Assembly (NCBI GenBank): GCA_963971305.1 | Contig: OZ020305.1 | Coordinates: forward strand, 5,427,001-5,491,000 | DNA from: Arcuatula senhousia | Lineage: Eukaryota; Mollusca; Bivalvia; Mytilida; Mytilidae | DNA length: 64,000 nucleotides | Reading direction: 5' to 3' | In this document: positions 1-10,557 of the stretch, piece after piece | How the letters are laid out: every line of letters begins with the position of its first letter | How positions within the stretch are numbered: position 1 is the stretch's first letter | The notes under the pieces: model-generated | Database searches by the model: none | Told to the model about the DNA's origin: nothing | The model's input: the letters and a program-made list of their open reading frames with translations, nothing else | Made by a program: the position numbers and the translations under genes

Positions 1-220
1 TTGTTGTTTTGAGCTCCCAAATAATAGCTATTATTTATAGCTTTATTATTTATTTTAACCATAATTTTTCAAGATTTTACTGTCCAAACATTATATTTTA
101 TTGTATTTTGTTCAATTTTATTATTTTTCATGTTGAGGATTAATTGAGATGTTCAAACATAAAGTTCAGGATTTTAGACATACGTCACAGATCTTGATTA
201 CGTAATTTATTATCATCATA
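1..220. other. AT-rich sequence 5' of the hammerhead, no gene seen
   Basis: No exon or known repeat end is recognisable. The stretch is probably part of the interspersed repeat that carries the hammerhead at 221-276, but no terminus is visible inside the window. Confidence 0.4.
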
Positions 221-276
221 TCAGATTTCAAGCGCTGATGAAGCTGGTCGGTCCAGCGAAATATCCGCAAATTTGA
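221..276 (+). ncRNA. hammerhead ribozyme motif
   Basis: The sequence folds as a complete hammerhead. The core CTGATGA is at 235-241 and GAAA at 258-261. Stem II is GCTGG (243-247) with CCAGC (253-257) and a 5-nt loop. Stem III is only the palindrome ATAT (261-264), so a dimer may be the active form. Cleavage is predicted after C265. Stem I pairs GCG (232-234) with CGC (266-268), then 8 bp pair 221-228 with 269-276 (one G.U). The CAA bulge (229-231) lies where natural hammerheads make loop contacts. One extra A (242) sits between core and stem II and may lower activity. Such motifs are known from Penelope-like elements and metazoan retrozymes. No ORF is attached here. Confidence 0.7.
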
Positions 277-1505
277 TTATTAATTATTGTCTTTTGACTT
301 TAATTATTATTTTATTTTAACATCATATTTGATGTTGTTGTGCACCATTTTAGAAGTTTATATGTATATATATATATACGTCTTAAGATCTTCCTGTCTG
401 AACTGCAATATCATGTTTGCTCCTGCAAATTTTGGTCTCTGGAACATCTATGGCAACACCACCTGCACTATTTACACATCCTAGACCACTTGGCCAGCTA
501 GGCTATATAAAAAATGTAGCTTTCGCTGACCAAGTGATACCTCCTCGTAGGTTTAATCTAGGGTGTGTAACATAGTACATGATGTATGGTGGGTGCATAA
601 ATATATGTATTTGACCAATGTATTCCAACCCTTTTCCCTGTATCCGCTTATTGTGTCAATTTTGTTATATTTCAACTAGTTTTTCTACAGCCTCGATGCC
701 TCTGCCTCTGTCCTAGGACATTGGCGTTTTTTGGGTTGTAAGGCAAAATAGTCAACAGAACTTTATCTAAATATCCAAAAGTTATTTTGAAATATATGAA
801 AATTCTATGCAGTTTTCCTCCAGCGTTTTTCACATATTCAAAAATCAACAACAGAAGTGAGGTTAACATGTTAAACGTTTGATATCCTCGTGTAGGTTTT
901 AAATAACGAGGTTTTTTAGAGTTTTATTAGAGAAACTGTTGGAATTTTAATTAACTAACTCAAATTGTCAATTTATTATTAATCGAACTTAATAATTACC
1001 AACACCACTAAAGAACATTAAAACAGCATCTTGGATTAATGAAATTGTCCATATCGACACTTGTTTACCTCTCTGCCATCGGTATTTTTTTTACACCCAT
1101 GATAAAACGTGGAATAATTACCTATGTATTGCAACCCACAGAAATACAGAAAGCAACGTGATTGGTTGATATGAAATAGAATTTAAATAGATGAGTGAAA
1201 AAACTTATGTTTAACATTGACAAAGAAATTCTGGTGCCAATCATGTGCCTACAGGGCGCTCCCATCTTTGAAAAATTTTGTATTGAAAATAAAATCGAAA
1301 AATCACCCCCCTTTTTTTCAACTTAAAATTAAGCTCATAAACGCCGCATAGACATAGGTTTTTTGTTGGCTAAAAATAAACGTTTGGATGTCAACTGAAA
1401 GATTTTGACCCATAGAAAGTGAAAATCGGTCAAAAACTATTTTTTTTAAAAAAATGAAAACAAGGGTACCCCCTATGGAAAAATGCATTGTTAACATTTG
1501 CGCAG
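277..1505. other. non-coding, no gene seen
   Basis: AT-rich intergenic or intronic DNA. Short ORFs here have no protein-like character. Earlier exons of the THNSL2-type gene should lie upstream of 2422, but I could not recognise one in this stretch. Confidence 0.4.
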
Positions 1506-1996
1506 TTGTAACCTGAACAGGTACTCATCAAGGTACTTTAGAGTACTGGTGCTTAATCTATTTAAAGAATGTTGTAATAATAGAAGCTTATCTTTTTGAT
1601 CAGTTAAACTCGCACCTTCATTGAAAATGAAAACTACTCATTGGTAGATAATTTTTCATGAAGGAAAAAAAAAACTCCCATTTTTGATAAATTGCTTATA
1701 TCTATGATTTTTGCAACTCAATAATACTTTAGTATGAATTTAATGTATTAAACAGCTCTATGACATTTATTTTGCACATTTTCTTTTGTATAAATATCCT
1801 TTTTGAGCTATTTTGCCAATGTGAAATTTTCAACAGGTAAATCTTTTATACTAGGAAAATTTTTACTAATCTCCTCTCTATAGATTTGAGATTAACTGAT
1901 CAGAGAGATCAACTTCCATTGTAAAACATTCTATAGGAGTATTAAGTGCGAGTACTTCAAAGTACCTTGGTGAGTCCCTGTTCAACTTGGGGTAAT
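1506..1996. mobile_element. TIR element (MITE-like), about 0.5 kb
   Basis: The ends are long imperfect inverted repeats of about 100 bp. The left end reads GAACAGGTACTCATCAAGG and continues with GTACTTTAGAGTACT. The reverse complement of the right end reads GAACAGGGACTCACCAAGG and continues with GTACTTTGAAGTACT. Both continue through a shared GATCAGTTAA. No coding sequence lies between them. The superfamily is unknown and no clear target duplication was seen. Confidence 0.55.
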
Positions 1997-2421
1997 TAAA
2001 CATTTTATTTGCTATAAAGATGTCAAAGAAGAAACACTATTGTAATTTTGGGCTTAAGTGCAAGTCACAAAAATTATATTTCTAATATCCATAGTCTTAA
2101 AGATAATGCTTCTTCTAAAGTAAGGCTATTTTTTAATTTTTATATCCTTCTGTATATACTTGTACAACATTTAGCTAGAGAACCATTATGATTCGTCTTT
2201 AAAAGTCGTGCGCATCTGAAGCAGTTAGCTGTTGTAAAGCTGATAAACTGATCCGTTAAGTTTTAAAAGTTTATTGTTCCATCAATATCTAAATTTTATA
2301 TCCTCTTGTATTCTGGATGGACATATATCAGATCACAGAACTACTTGAAAAACTATACAGTGAAAATAATAGTTTTTGTTTATAAAAAAAAACATATAAT
2401 CTCATATATTTTTTTTCTTAG

Positions 2422-2555
2422 ATAAAAGACATAATAGTTGATACCTATGTTGCGTCGGATGAGGAGGTAAAGTCTACAATGAAGCAAACTTTGGAGGAAA
2501 ACAACTATCAAATCTGCCCCCATACGGCAGTGGGTGTGGCGTACTTCTATAACAA
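2422..2555 (+). CDS. THNSL2: threonine synthase-like 2 type protein, penultimate exon
   Basis: The 134-nt exon has an acceptor ttcttag|ATA and a donor AA|gtaagg. It encodes 44 codons plus two bases. The peptide includes DTYVASDEEVKSTM and CPHTAVGVAY; the PHTAVG-type segment is characteristic of the C-terminal part of the threonine synthase fold (PLP-dependent fold type II). Animal THNSL2 is not a true threonine synthase: mammalian work describes it as a phospho-lyase acting on O-phosphohomoserine and O-phosphothreonine. Splice phase 2 matches the next exon exactly (AA + G). Upstream exons holding the PLP lysine are outside the window or unrecognised. The family assignment rests on motifs; THNSL1 is less likely. 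Confidence 0.8.
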
Positions 2556-3914
2556 GTAAGGTTTATTACAAAATTTTAGTTAAGTGAAAATTGCTTGTTA
2601 ATGTACATGTATCTTCCATGAACTACATTTACAATACTCAATCTCGCGTTTTGTTATATTGATGATGTCCTTTAAATTGTCAATAGATGAAATTGAACAG
2701 TTATTAGAGTTTTGAAATCTGAAATGAAAATAAACAGTCAGTCCTCGTGAGCATCATGTTCAAAACAGGGCATAGTCATTCTGTTCGTAAGTCGTAGGGC
2801 ATTTATTATGGGAACGAAGACTACTCTGACATCAAGTTGACGCTTCTATTTAAATACAAGTAAGCAAGGGTGCATTTTGCACGACAGACGTTAACATTTA
2901 AACACACCTAAAAAGGTCTATTGAAAGTGGAAATATTACAGAGTAAACATGAGGGTTTACAGAACGAAAACATCTGATGAAACGTGGTTTCCATTTCAGA
3001 AGCATCAGGCTTGAAATGAGCTCTATCCGGCAGTTAATCATAGCAATACTTAAATGTGTAATATTAGTACTAACTAATTTAGGAAGTTCAAAAATGTTAG
3101 ACATAAATTCTACCTGTATGGCAGGCAATTGTATAACGAGATATGAAGACTAAGCATTTTATATAGTTAGATCTTTATATATCTTGCACTTGTCTGTATC
3201 ACTTTTTGGTGAATTTTGTATTATTTCTTTCTCTGGAACTACTCCTGACCGATGGTTGGATTTCTAAAACCTGTACCTAATCTTTGATATATATTGCCAG
3301 GTTCCATTTGCTTTGAAAAAGTTTGATTGAAACTAATGTACACGAAACAACCTTAAAAAAGACCAACGACAGTTGAAAGACCAAAAACGAGCACAATGTT
3401 CTTTTTCAGACCCAAAAAGGAATTTGGTTAAACGTTCCTTTAAACAAATCCATAAGGTTATTATTGGATTATCCAAGTTGGTGATATTAAGTTGTGAGGA
3501 GAGCCGGTGGTGTAGTGGTTAACGCGTCGGGCTACTAACACCAAGGTTCGTGGTTCGATCCTCGTCCGGGGTGAAAATTTCATGAACCAATTTTCCGACA
3601 CTCTCTTGACACCATTTGCGAGGATGGTCTCAAGGAACGATGCTAGTCCTTCGGAAGGGAAGAAAAAATGTTGTCCCGTGTATGTTGAGAGCAATACCCC
3701 ATGCACGTTAAAGAACTTTGTAGAGTTCGATAAGAGTAGGCTCAATGGGGGGGGGGGGGGGGCGCTGCAAAGGCCACACTCGCAAGCTGCTAGCTGGAGA
3801 GGGTTTACATAAGCATTAAGCTTGTTTCCCAATCCAGGATAAATAAATATGTTTACACTAAGTTGTGAGTGCTACCAATGCTTCCTGAAATAGTTTTAGT
3901 TTATTTTGTTTAAG
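2556..3914 (+). other. last intron of the THNSL2-type gene
   Basis: The intron is 1,359 nt, with a GT donor at 2556 and an acceptor ...ttgtttaag ending at 3914. It contains a full SINE at 3499-3858 close to the acceptor. The remainder shows no other element. Confidence 0.75.
3499..3858 (+). mobile_element. tRNA-derived SINE with 11-bp target duplication
   Basis: The head is tRNA-like, with a pol III A box (TGGTGTAGTGG, about 3508-3518) and a B box (GGTTCGATCC, about 3552-3561). A roughly 280-bp body and an A/T-rich tail follow. The duplication TAAGTTGTGAG occurs at 3488-3498 and 3859-3869. The body includes a run of G's from about 3748. The right end lies 56 bp before the exon at 3915. ORFs in either strand here are products of the SINE, not genes. 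Confidence 0.85.
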
Positions 3915-4140
3915 GTTAAAACAAAAGGATTCACTAGACGTGGGCCGGGTTGTGATTGCCACTGCCTCTGTTAAGAAGTTCGAAGAAGCGGTAGTTTCTG
4001 CTGGGCTAGTCCCACAACGGTACGACGAGGTCGATGAATTATTCAAAAAGCCAGTGCAATACGTTGATATGAACAAAGGTGAAGACTGGGAAGCCATGTT
4101 AAAACAAAAGATTGTAGATATAGACAAAGATAGGGTGTGA
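3915..4140 (+). CDS. THNSL2: threonine synthase-like 2 type protein, terminal exon
   Basis: The exon completes the split AAG codon and runs 75 codons to TGA (4138-4140). It encodes GRVVIATASVKKFEEAV and then GLVPQRYDEVDELFKKP; the ATA..KF.EAV segment matches the conserved C-terminal 'AT..KF..AV' stretch of the threonine synthase family. The end, GEDWEAMLKQKIVDIDKDRV, fits the short family tail. The exon was joined to 2422-2555 because the phase is correct and the combined peptide is continuous. No AATAAA stands out shortly after the stop. Confidence 0.8.
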
Positions 4141-4417
4141 TAAGTACTTTTAATTCGTTTTATTTAGAATGTATCATTTTAATGGAGAAATAGGCTATGA
4201 TAGAAACTTTTAGTTTATATTTTTAATTTAAAAATGAAATTTATGCAAAGATTATCTGTGATTGTAACCTTATTTGTTATGTTGCTGACGCCTGAGACAA
4301 TTAATAACTTGCAACCCTGATTTCACTTCTGTTATAAATTTTGGGGTTTCGCCATTATATCTTACCGTAACTGGCAAAACCTAATTTATCATGATGCATA
4401 TAAAAAAGCATTTTACT

Positions 4418-4740
4418 AACCTGGGTCCATGAGAGCTATTGCCATCACTTAGCGGCCCTCGGTCGAAGTTGTCAGATAACTCTTTAAAGGGGTAATAGCC
4501 CTTTGAAGGTTAAGGTAAAATTGGTGGGTTGTTTTATGTTTTGGTCTATAGAATGAAACTATTGCAGATAGGGAAAAGCTATTGTTTGCTCAAACCAAGA
4601 CGATCTCTTATAGGGGTTATGGTAAAAAATAGCGCTTTTTCATGTACTAGTATTGCAGATAGAGAAAAGCTGTTACTTGCCTCAAACTTCAGCTCATTTA
4701 ACTCTACAAAAGTCTCCATTGGTCAAAATTGTCAGTAATT
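4418..4740. repeat. degenerate AGCTCACC-family repeat
   Basis: The stretch shares the body of the AGCTCACC family: 'gagctattgccatcact' near 4432, 'tcgaagttgtcagat', 'aggggt(t/a)a', and 'tagaatgaaactattgcagata' repeated near 4550 and 4650. It is diverged and lacks the hairpin end, so it is an old fragment. It lies just 3' of the THNSL2 terminal exon. Confidence 0.6.
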
Positions 4741-7217
4741 TCTCATAGAAGAGACTTTTTGTAGGATAAGGACGAGGTAAGGGGTTCTTGTTCTTTTCTT
4801 TTCTTACATGGAGCAAACATAAGCATTTGGTGCCAAAGAGCAACACAGAAACTTAAAGTTTACCCATCAATATGACGACCATATGTCCAATCTATAAATT
4901 GAAACCTTTTAAGTGCCAATTTCACTATAAGGAGACTTGGAGATGCGGAATACTTTTAAATGGTCAAGAAACTAAACTAATTAATTAATGCCAAATAATG
5001 CAACAAAAATTTTAACCTAAAACATGCAAATATTTGATATACAAGTGGCGAAGAAGTTCCAATGTATCAGACATCCGAAAAGGCCTAGACAAAATCACTT
5101 TATTATTAAAGAAAAAGGTTAACATACAACAATATATATAAAAATACATATCATGTTCGAGCAACAAAACTGCAATCCGTATTGCATGTACGAGAGTGAA
5201 GTCAAATGGGTCAATAACCAGGACACCAATCCTAGATAGTTACATACAGGGGAAATAAAAATTGCAACTGTCCTAAGTCCCTTCCGAAGCTTCTGATTTC
5301 ACTATCGCAACGACATAAGTTCGAGTTGCGGATAAATGTTCGTTTATTTTTGTGTTGTCTTTTTCTTCTTATTGTTATCGGTTGTGTTGGCTGATTTTGT
5401 CCTTGCCTGTTTAGACTTTTGACAATCGAATTCACCATTGGTAGGATTATTCCTCAGACATCAGACAACTGAAATTTCAGAAGAAATTGTATTTATAAAA
5501 CAAAGGGTTTTATGGTTCCGAAAATTATTGATGTATATGAAGCTTATATTCCTTTCGACGTGCGTTGGCAAATGATGCTTGCAGTTTGGTTTTTTGCGAA
5601 TGGTATATGTTTATTACCAGGTATGTTTGTTTTGTTTTTTCGTGTTCATTGTTTTCTCTCTTGTATAAACGGACTTTGTCTGTCTTTTCGGATGTCTGAC
5701 CCTTTGGTACTTATTCAACAACTGTAAATGCAATATTTACACACTAGGTTTAAATTTTCCGTTTAATTGGGCATTAATTGGTTTTGCTTCATGAACATTT
5801 AGGTGTATTCCACATCTCCAAGTCTTCTTATTGAGAAACAACATAGGGTTATATCATTTTTATTAATTTTTTAAAAGGCAAAGAGAAAGATAATGAGAAA
5901 TTATCACAGAGAAGGGTTGTAGATGAATTATGCTTTAGCTTCTTTACTCAAGTTAAATATATTTGAAAATAGTTCAGAACAGCTTATCTGTCCCTATGCA
6001 AACTGCCAATTAAAGGTTTAAATTGATAGAGTGGAAATAGTTTCAGCTAGTCACTGTGGATTTGCCATAAAGATAAGGATTATTTGCTGCTCCTTTTCTC
6101 TACTTGCCTGTGTCTTACCGTCCCATCGAAGAAAAAAGACATTTCTTCACTATCTAAAAAGTCCATCGTTGATACAATTGCTACAACAATAATAGAATTC
6201 AAAAAATATAAATTTTGATGTATATGCATATTTCAAGGAATAACCTCTAAGCAACATTCGAAAATAAATCAAAACAGCCAATCTTTCCGTATGCAGTATT
6301 TAAATCAAAACATTGGTAGGTCAAAAGCCGAAAGTAATAAAAGAACAGTGCTTAAACCCCAAAATCCAGCAGCGAGAATATCGATAATGTGCTGTACAAG
6401 GAAACCAAATTTCCAATCTTGGTGTAATCTGGAAAATTTGGACGAAAATTTTTTATTGAAAAGGAATCATAGCTTGACACTTTTATAATTCATATGCATG
6501 CTTCTGCAATGCTTCTAAATTCATAACGCCAGTTAACAGAACTCACTTGAAGCATTTTGGCTACAAAAAATGTCTTTTCTAATCATTTATCACCTTTCTG
6601 TACAAGTAAATGTCAAGCGTTCGTAGTATTTACATGATTCGCTGAACGTATTTTTATTTGTGTGACGAATTTGGAAAAAAGCGTTTATTAACGTAAGGTG
6701 TTGCTTGAGCAAAAAAGTTAAGGCATAATTTATCTTCAATAATTCTCGGTGATAGTTCATTAAGTTTCTTCTGTAAAACAATTTAATACCAGCATTTATT
6801 CCTCATCCTGGTTTCGTTTTTCTAATGAAATCCTTCAATCCTAGATTAGAATCATTTGTTATTTGGATCTTGTAACTGATAATCTGGTTTGAAACTTAAT
6901 GGCATATTAACATGTGCTTTGATTATATTAGCTTTTGCAAATCAATCAAAGCAGCGATTAACATCCATCACTCCAGTACAAAATAATCTGACGGCTATTT
7001 TATTTCTCAGATTCGGGTTCCTTTTAAATGCACATTGTATGAGCATTTGTCAGACAACTAATCTTGCTTTAACTCGATGTGGACTTATTTAGGGGGAGCT
7101 GGAAATTTGGAGAAACATTTTGGAGTAACTTGTCTAAAACTCCCTTTTCTCTCTTGAGTTTCGGTGCCCCCCTTTTTGATAACCACCTTCCCCTTTTAAA
7201 ATGTTTATTGTTTGGTT
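4741..7217. other. intergenic, no gene seen
   Basis: I see no gene in these 2.5 kb. Short ORFs have no domain signature. A stretch at 5600-5840 is faintly like the T-rich tails of other retroelements here but is too diverged to assign. Confidence 0.4.
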
Positions 7218-7606
7218 CTTTAAGGATGGCCACTGTTTCAGTCTGATTTCGGAACTCCTCTAGACTTTGCCTTTAGATATTGAAGATTTTTTTTGCCCAC
7301 TGACCCCTACTTTTTATTATATTTTCTGATTATATAGACCTTAACAACCAACTGTATAAAATTTCTTGAAAAGCTTGATACAACTTCATGGTTTTTAAGG
7401 CCAAAAACGTCACAATGTTAAAGTTATGTAAAATCTCGAGGAGTCTGATTTCCCGCCAAATTTATGACGTCATTTATCTCGAAAACGAGCACACGGACTT
7501 ATCATTTTCTATTTGCTATTTGATTAAGTAAACAATTATCTATCATTTCCACCGCATATCATAAAATCTTTGATATAAAAAAGTTCAGGAGTGACCATCC
7601 TTAAAG
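7218..7606. mobile_element. TTAA-flanked MITE 1
   Basis: The ends read TTAAGGATGGCCACT (left) and AGTGACCATCCTTAA (right). This is an inverted repeat of about 13 bp flanked by TTAA on both sides. There is no ORF. The interior, with 'cccgccaaatttatgacgtca' and 'atctcgaaaacg', resembles the interior of the next element. Confidence 0.6.
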
Positions 7607-7753
7607 TGTATTGGTAATTAGATCTAAACAAATATGCGTTTGGCTGTTGATATGTAGTAAATGTTCACGAAACGAAAAAAAATGAAAGGTAGAAAATCGA
7701 AGCTCAACCAGCATGGCGTATGCAATTTTTTTCGTGTAAAGGGAAGATCGGAA

Positions 7754-8139
7754 TTAAGGGAGTACGTTTTACAGAAACTTGAACATTTTCGAGATCCTCG
7801 GCTTTTATCCATTCAAATGCATTAAAAAAATTCAACATGTTTTCTTAATATTTGTTCAGAACTATTAAGAGAAGGTCACAATAAACACCCTATAACAATT
7901 TCATTCAATTCTAGTTACAATTTCTATGTTAAAACAGAAGACGAACTTTCAATGTATTTCCTATGAAAAATTTAGAGAAGTTTTTTTCCCGCCATATTTT
8001 AGGTGCTTATATCTTGAAAACGGCTCCATGTTTTTGAAAACTTTTTTCATAAAGTCTAGATATTTTGAGCTATTCTTTCCAAATTTTCTATTCTAAAAAA
8101 CTTTAAATTACAAAAATTATCAGGCTCGTACTCCCTTAA
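7754..8139. mobile_element. TTAA-flanked MITE 2
   Basis: The ends read TTAAGGGAGTACG (7754-7766) and CGTACTCCCTTAA (8127-8139), a perfect 13-bp inverted repeat including TTAA. The 386-bp interior contains 'cccgccatattttagg' and 'atcttgaaaacg', parallel to MITE 1, so the two are probably related. TTAA flanks suggest a piggyBac-like mobiliser; this is inference. Confidence 0.65.
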
Positions 8140-8149
8140 GGCACACCTA

Positions 8150-8568
8150 AACAGGAAATATTGCAACATATGTTTATCATATGTTCTTTATATGTTTAAC
8201 AAATGTTTTCATCATATGTTCACCTTACGTTTGGTGTCCATATGATAAAAATATGTTTGCCAACATATGTTTATCATATGTTAAACACATGTTCGTCATA
8301 CGTTTAACATATTATGGTTACAAGCACATTAAAATTAAAAATATGCTTTGTGTATTGGCATTTGGTTTAAATTAAAAATTCGCCATAATTTTCAAAAACA
8401 TATGTTTAACATACGATACCATAAAGCATATGATAAACATATGTTTTCAAACATATGCTAATAATATGGGCACTAAATAAATGATAAATATATGTTTATT
8501 GTTTTGAAATCATTATTAATATTTTTTTCGCGCACTTATGTTTCACAAATGTTGCAATTTTTCCTGTG
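8150..8568. mobile_element. TA-flanked MITE filled with CATATG palindromes
   Basis: The terminal inverted repeat is ACAGGAAATATTGCAACAT (left) against ACAGGAAAAATTGCAACAT (reverse complement of right). TA lies at 8148-8149 and 8569-8570. The interior carries about a dozen CATATG or near-CATATG sites in 'aacatatgtttatcatatgt' phrases, so it can fold extensively. There is no coding sequence. Confidence 0.65.
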
Positions 8569-8819
8569 TATACACATACATGTACAAAGCAAGAGGTTCC
8601 CAGAGCCTGAATGGCTCACCTTACTTAAATGCTTGATTTTTTTCGACTATAAGGCAAAACAACTTTTTGACATTTAAAGAATCATAAGTTGAATAATAAG
8701 TCATCTGACATTATAATGTATTAAAGGATAGTTAAACTTTTAGCAATGATGAATCAAAAGCTTTTTATTATTTTCTACAGTTGGCCAGCTATAAAGCTAT
8801 AGAGCATAAACAATTATTT

Positions 8820-9225
8820 ACACACACCGCTTAACCACCGGTTCTCGTTTTAGCAGTGTTTTTGAGTTTTAGTAGGGCATAAACTAATTTGACAATATTG
8901 AAATTAAAAGGTTGGGCCAAAAAACAAGTTTAACCCCGCCACATTTTATTTGTGCCTGTCCTAAGCCAGATATCTTTGACAAAGCTTTTGTTTGTACTCG
9001 TTTTTTTAATGCTTTCTGTTTCTTGTTTTAGATGGGGTCTATCTTTGACTATTCAAGGACTAGATTGGAATTATATGCATTTTATTTAGACTTTGGACCG
9101 ATTTCAGAGCGGCAAGCAGCACCTACTTTCCTCGTTGAAGGCTATTGTCGGTTTTCTATTGTTTACCGCTTATTAGGTGAGAGTGTCGCGTACACTTATT
9201 CCACATTTCATTATCTTCTATAAAT
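8820..9225 (+). mobile_element. old relic of the Naiad-type 3' tail
   Basis: The stretch aligns by eye with the tail of the Naiad element at 19313-20015 (opposite strand there). Shared phrases in the same order are 'aggttgggcc', 'taaccccgccacat', 'gtgcctgtcctaagcca', 'ttgacaaagctt', 'gaattatatgca', 'cctcgttgaaggct' and 'gtgtcgcgtacacttattccacat'. No coding part is retained. Confidence 0.65.
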
Positions 9226-9750
9226 TCTTGCATAGATGATTAGATCGTCTTCAAAGTTTCAGGACAGGTAAATCTTGAGGTGCTGCTTACCATCAGAAAT
9301 TTGATACCTGTCGCCGTTTTTAACTATTTCAATTTTGCCCCCCCCCCCAAAAAAAAAAAAAAAACACAATCCAACCCTATGTTCTATTTTTAAAAACAGC
9401 AGCCATGTTTTTCAACAAATCTAAAATCAAAACTAAAATGTTTTCTAACACACATGTTAATGAACAGCTTTACTATGGGACGCCGTTCTCGTCCAAAGAA
9501 ATATCTTCACATATTACACATTCAAATTTCAAATAAAATATGCAAAGCAGGTTGAAATTTGATTCTCGCACTTAAAACTATACCAAGTTCGATTTCAATT
9601 GAACTTATGGTGTCAAAGGAGTTATCTTTTTCAATATGATCATATGCATAGGGGCATTCGAATAAAAAAAAATAAAGTGTAATTACCTCTTTTGCCCTTT
9701 TTGTCATACTTACATACTAGTACATTGACTTACTTGACTTGACTTATGCC
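9226..9750. other. no gene seen
   Basis: It contains a C-run followed by an A-run at about 9340-9365. From 9715 the repeated 'gactt' phrases are the tail of the LINE that follows on the other strand. Confidence 0.4.
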
Positions 9751-9758
9751 TGTAACTC

Positions 9759-10452
9759 TTAGTCAGAGTATAGGCCACTGACAATCTGCCTCCATCTCAC
9801 TCGGTTTTGGGCTTGCTGTACCATGGTCTGCCAGGTCAATCCTGCAGTTCTCATTTCTTCCTCTACTGATCGCCGCCAGGTGTTTCTTGGAAGACCCCGT
9901 TTTTTCTTGCCCTGTGGATTCCATCTGAGTAACTGCCTAGTGATGTTGCTTTGATCTTTCCTCAGTTGATGCCCTATCCATGTCCATTTCCTTTTGATGA
10001 TTTGAGCAGGTGGTGGGAGTTGGTGTGTTTGACTCCAGAGATCTTTGTTGGTGATTTTATTTGGCCAATAGATGTTAAGTATGCGACGAAGACATCTGTT
10101 GATGAAAGTCTGAATGGTGTGATCTGAAGCTTGGGTGGTTCGCCATGTTTCTTAACCATAGAGTGGGACGGCTTTTACATTTGAGTTAAATATTCTGATT
10201 TTGATGTTTCTGGTTATCTGTCTTGAGTTCCACTTTCTTTAGTAAATTAAATGCTGTTCTTGCCTTGTTTATTCTGGTTTTGATGTCATTGTTTGTTCCA
10301 CCTGTGGTGCTGACTTTACTACCAAGGTATGTGAACTCTTCGACTTCTTCTAGTTCGCCATTGTGAAGCATGATGGGATTGGTATTATTTGTGTTGATCT
10401 TCATAATTTTTGTCTTTTCTCTGTTGATTCGAAGCCCAATTTTTTCAGAAGG
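9759..10452 (-). pseudogene. RTE-like LINE reverse transcriptase, C-terminal remnant
   Basis: Read on the minus strand this is the 3' end of a non-LTR reverse transcriptase ORF. Landmarks in order are INREKTKIMK, EVEEFTYLGSKVSTTGG, a YG-ETW segment whose Ser codon is TAA, CLRRILNIYWPNKITN, KRKWTWIGHQLRK, RWNPQGKKKRG and NTWRRSVEEEMR, ending SGLYSD-stop (TAA at 9759-9761). The WIGH..RK / W.P.GKRKRG / TWRR series is typical of the RTE clade C-terminus. Defects are that nonsense codon and at least two 1-nt frameshifts (near 10235 and 10440). The 5' end is truncated at about 10452. A short 'gactt' repeat follows the stop, as LINE tails often show. Confidence 0.75.
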
Positions 10453-10557
10453 TTGTTAAGCCTGGGAGTTGCAGGGGTGATAAGCGCCCTCTGTCGACTA
10501 AATACTCCCTACGGCATGCGAAAATAAAGCCTCTGACAACCAAGCCCAACTCCTTCC

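Noticed and set aside
2898..3128. 76-aa minus ORF in the THNSL2 intron
   Set aside because: It lies inside the intron on the other strand with no recognisable features.
3500..3573. Functional tRNA gene
   Set aside because: The pol III boxes are present but the sequence is the head of a SINE with body, tail and target duplication, and no acceptor stem closes it.
3461..3832. 123-aa ORF on the minus strand
   Set aside because: It lies inside the tRNA-derived SINE and includes its G-run; not a gene.
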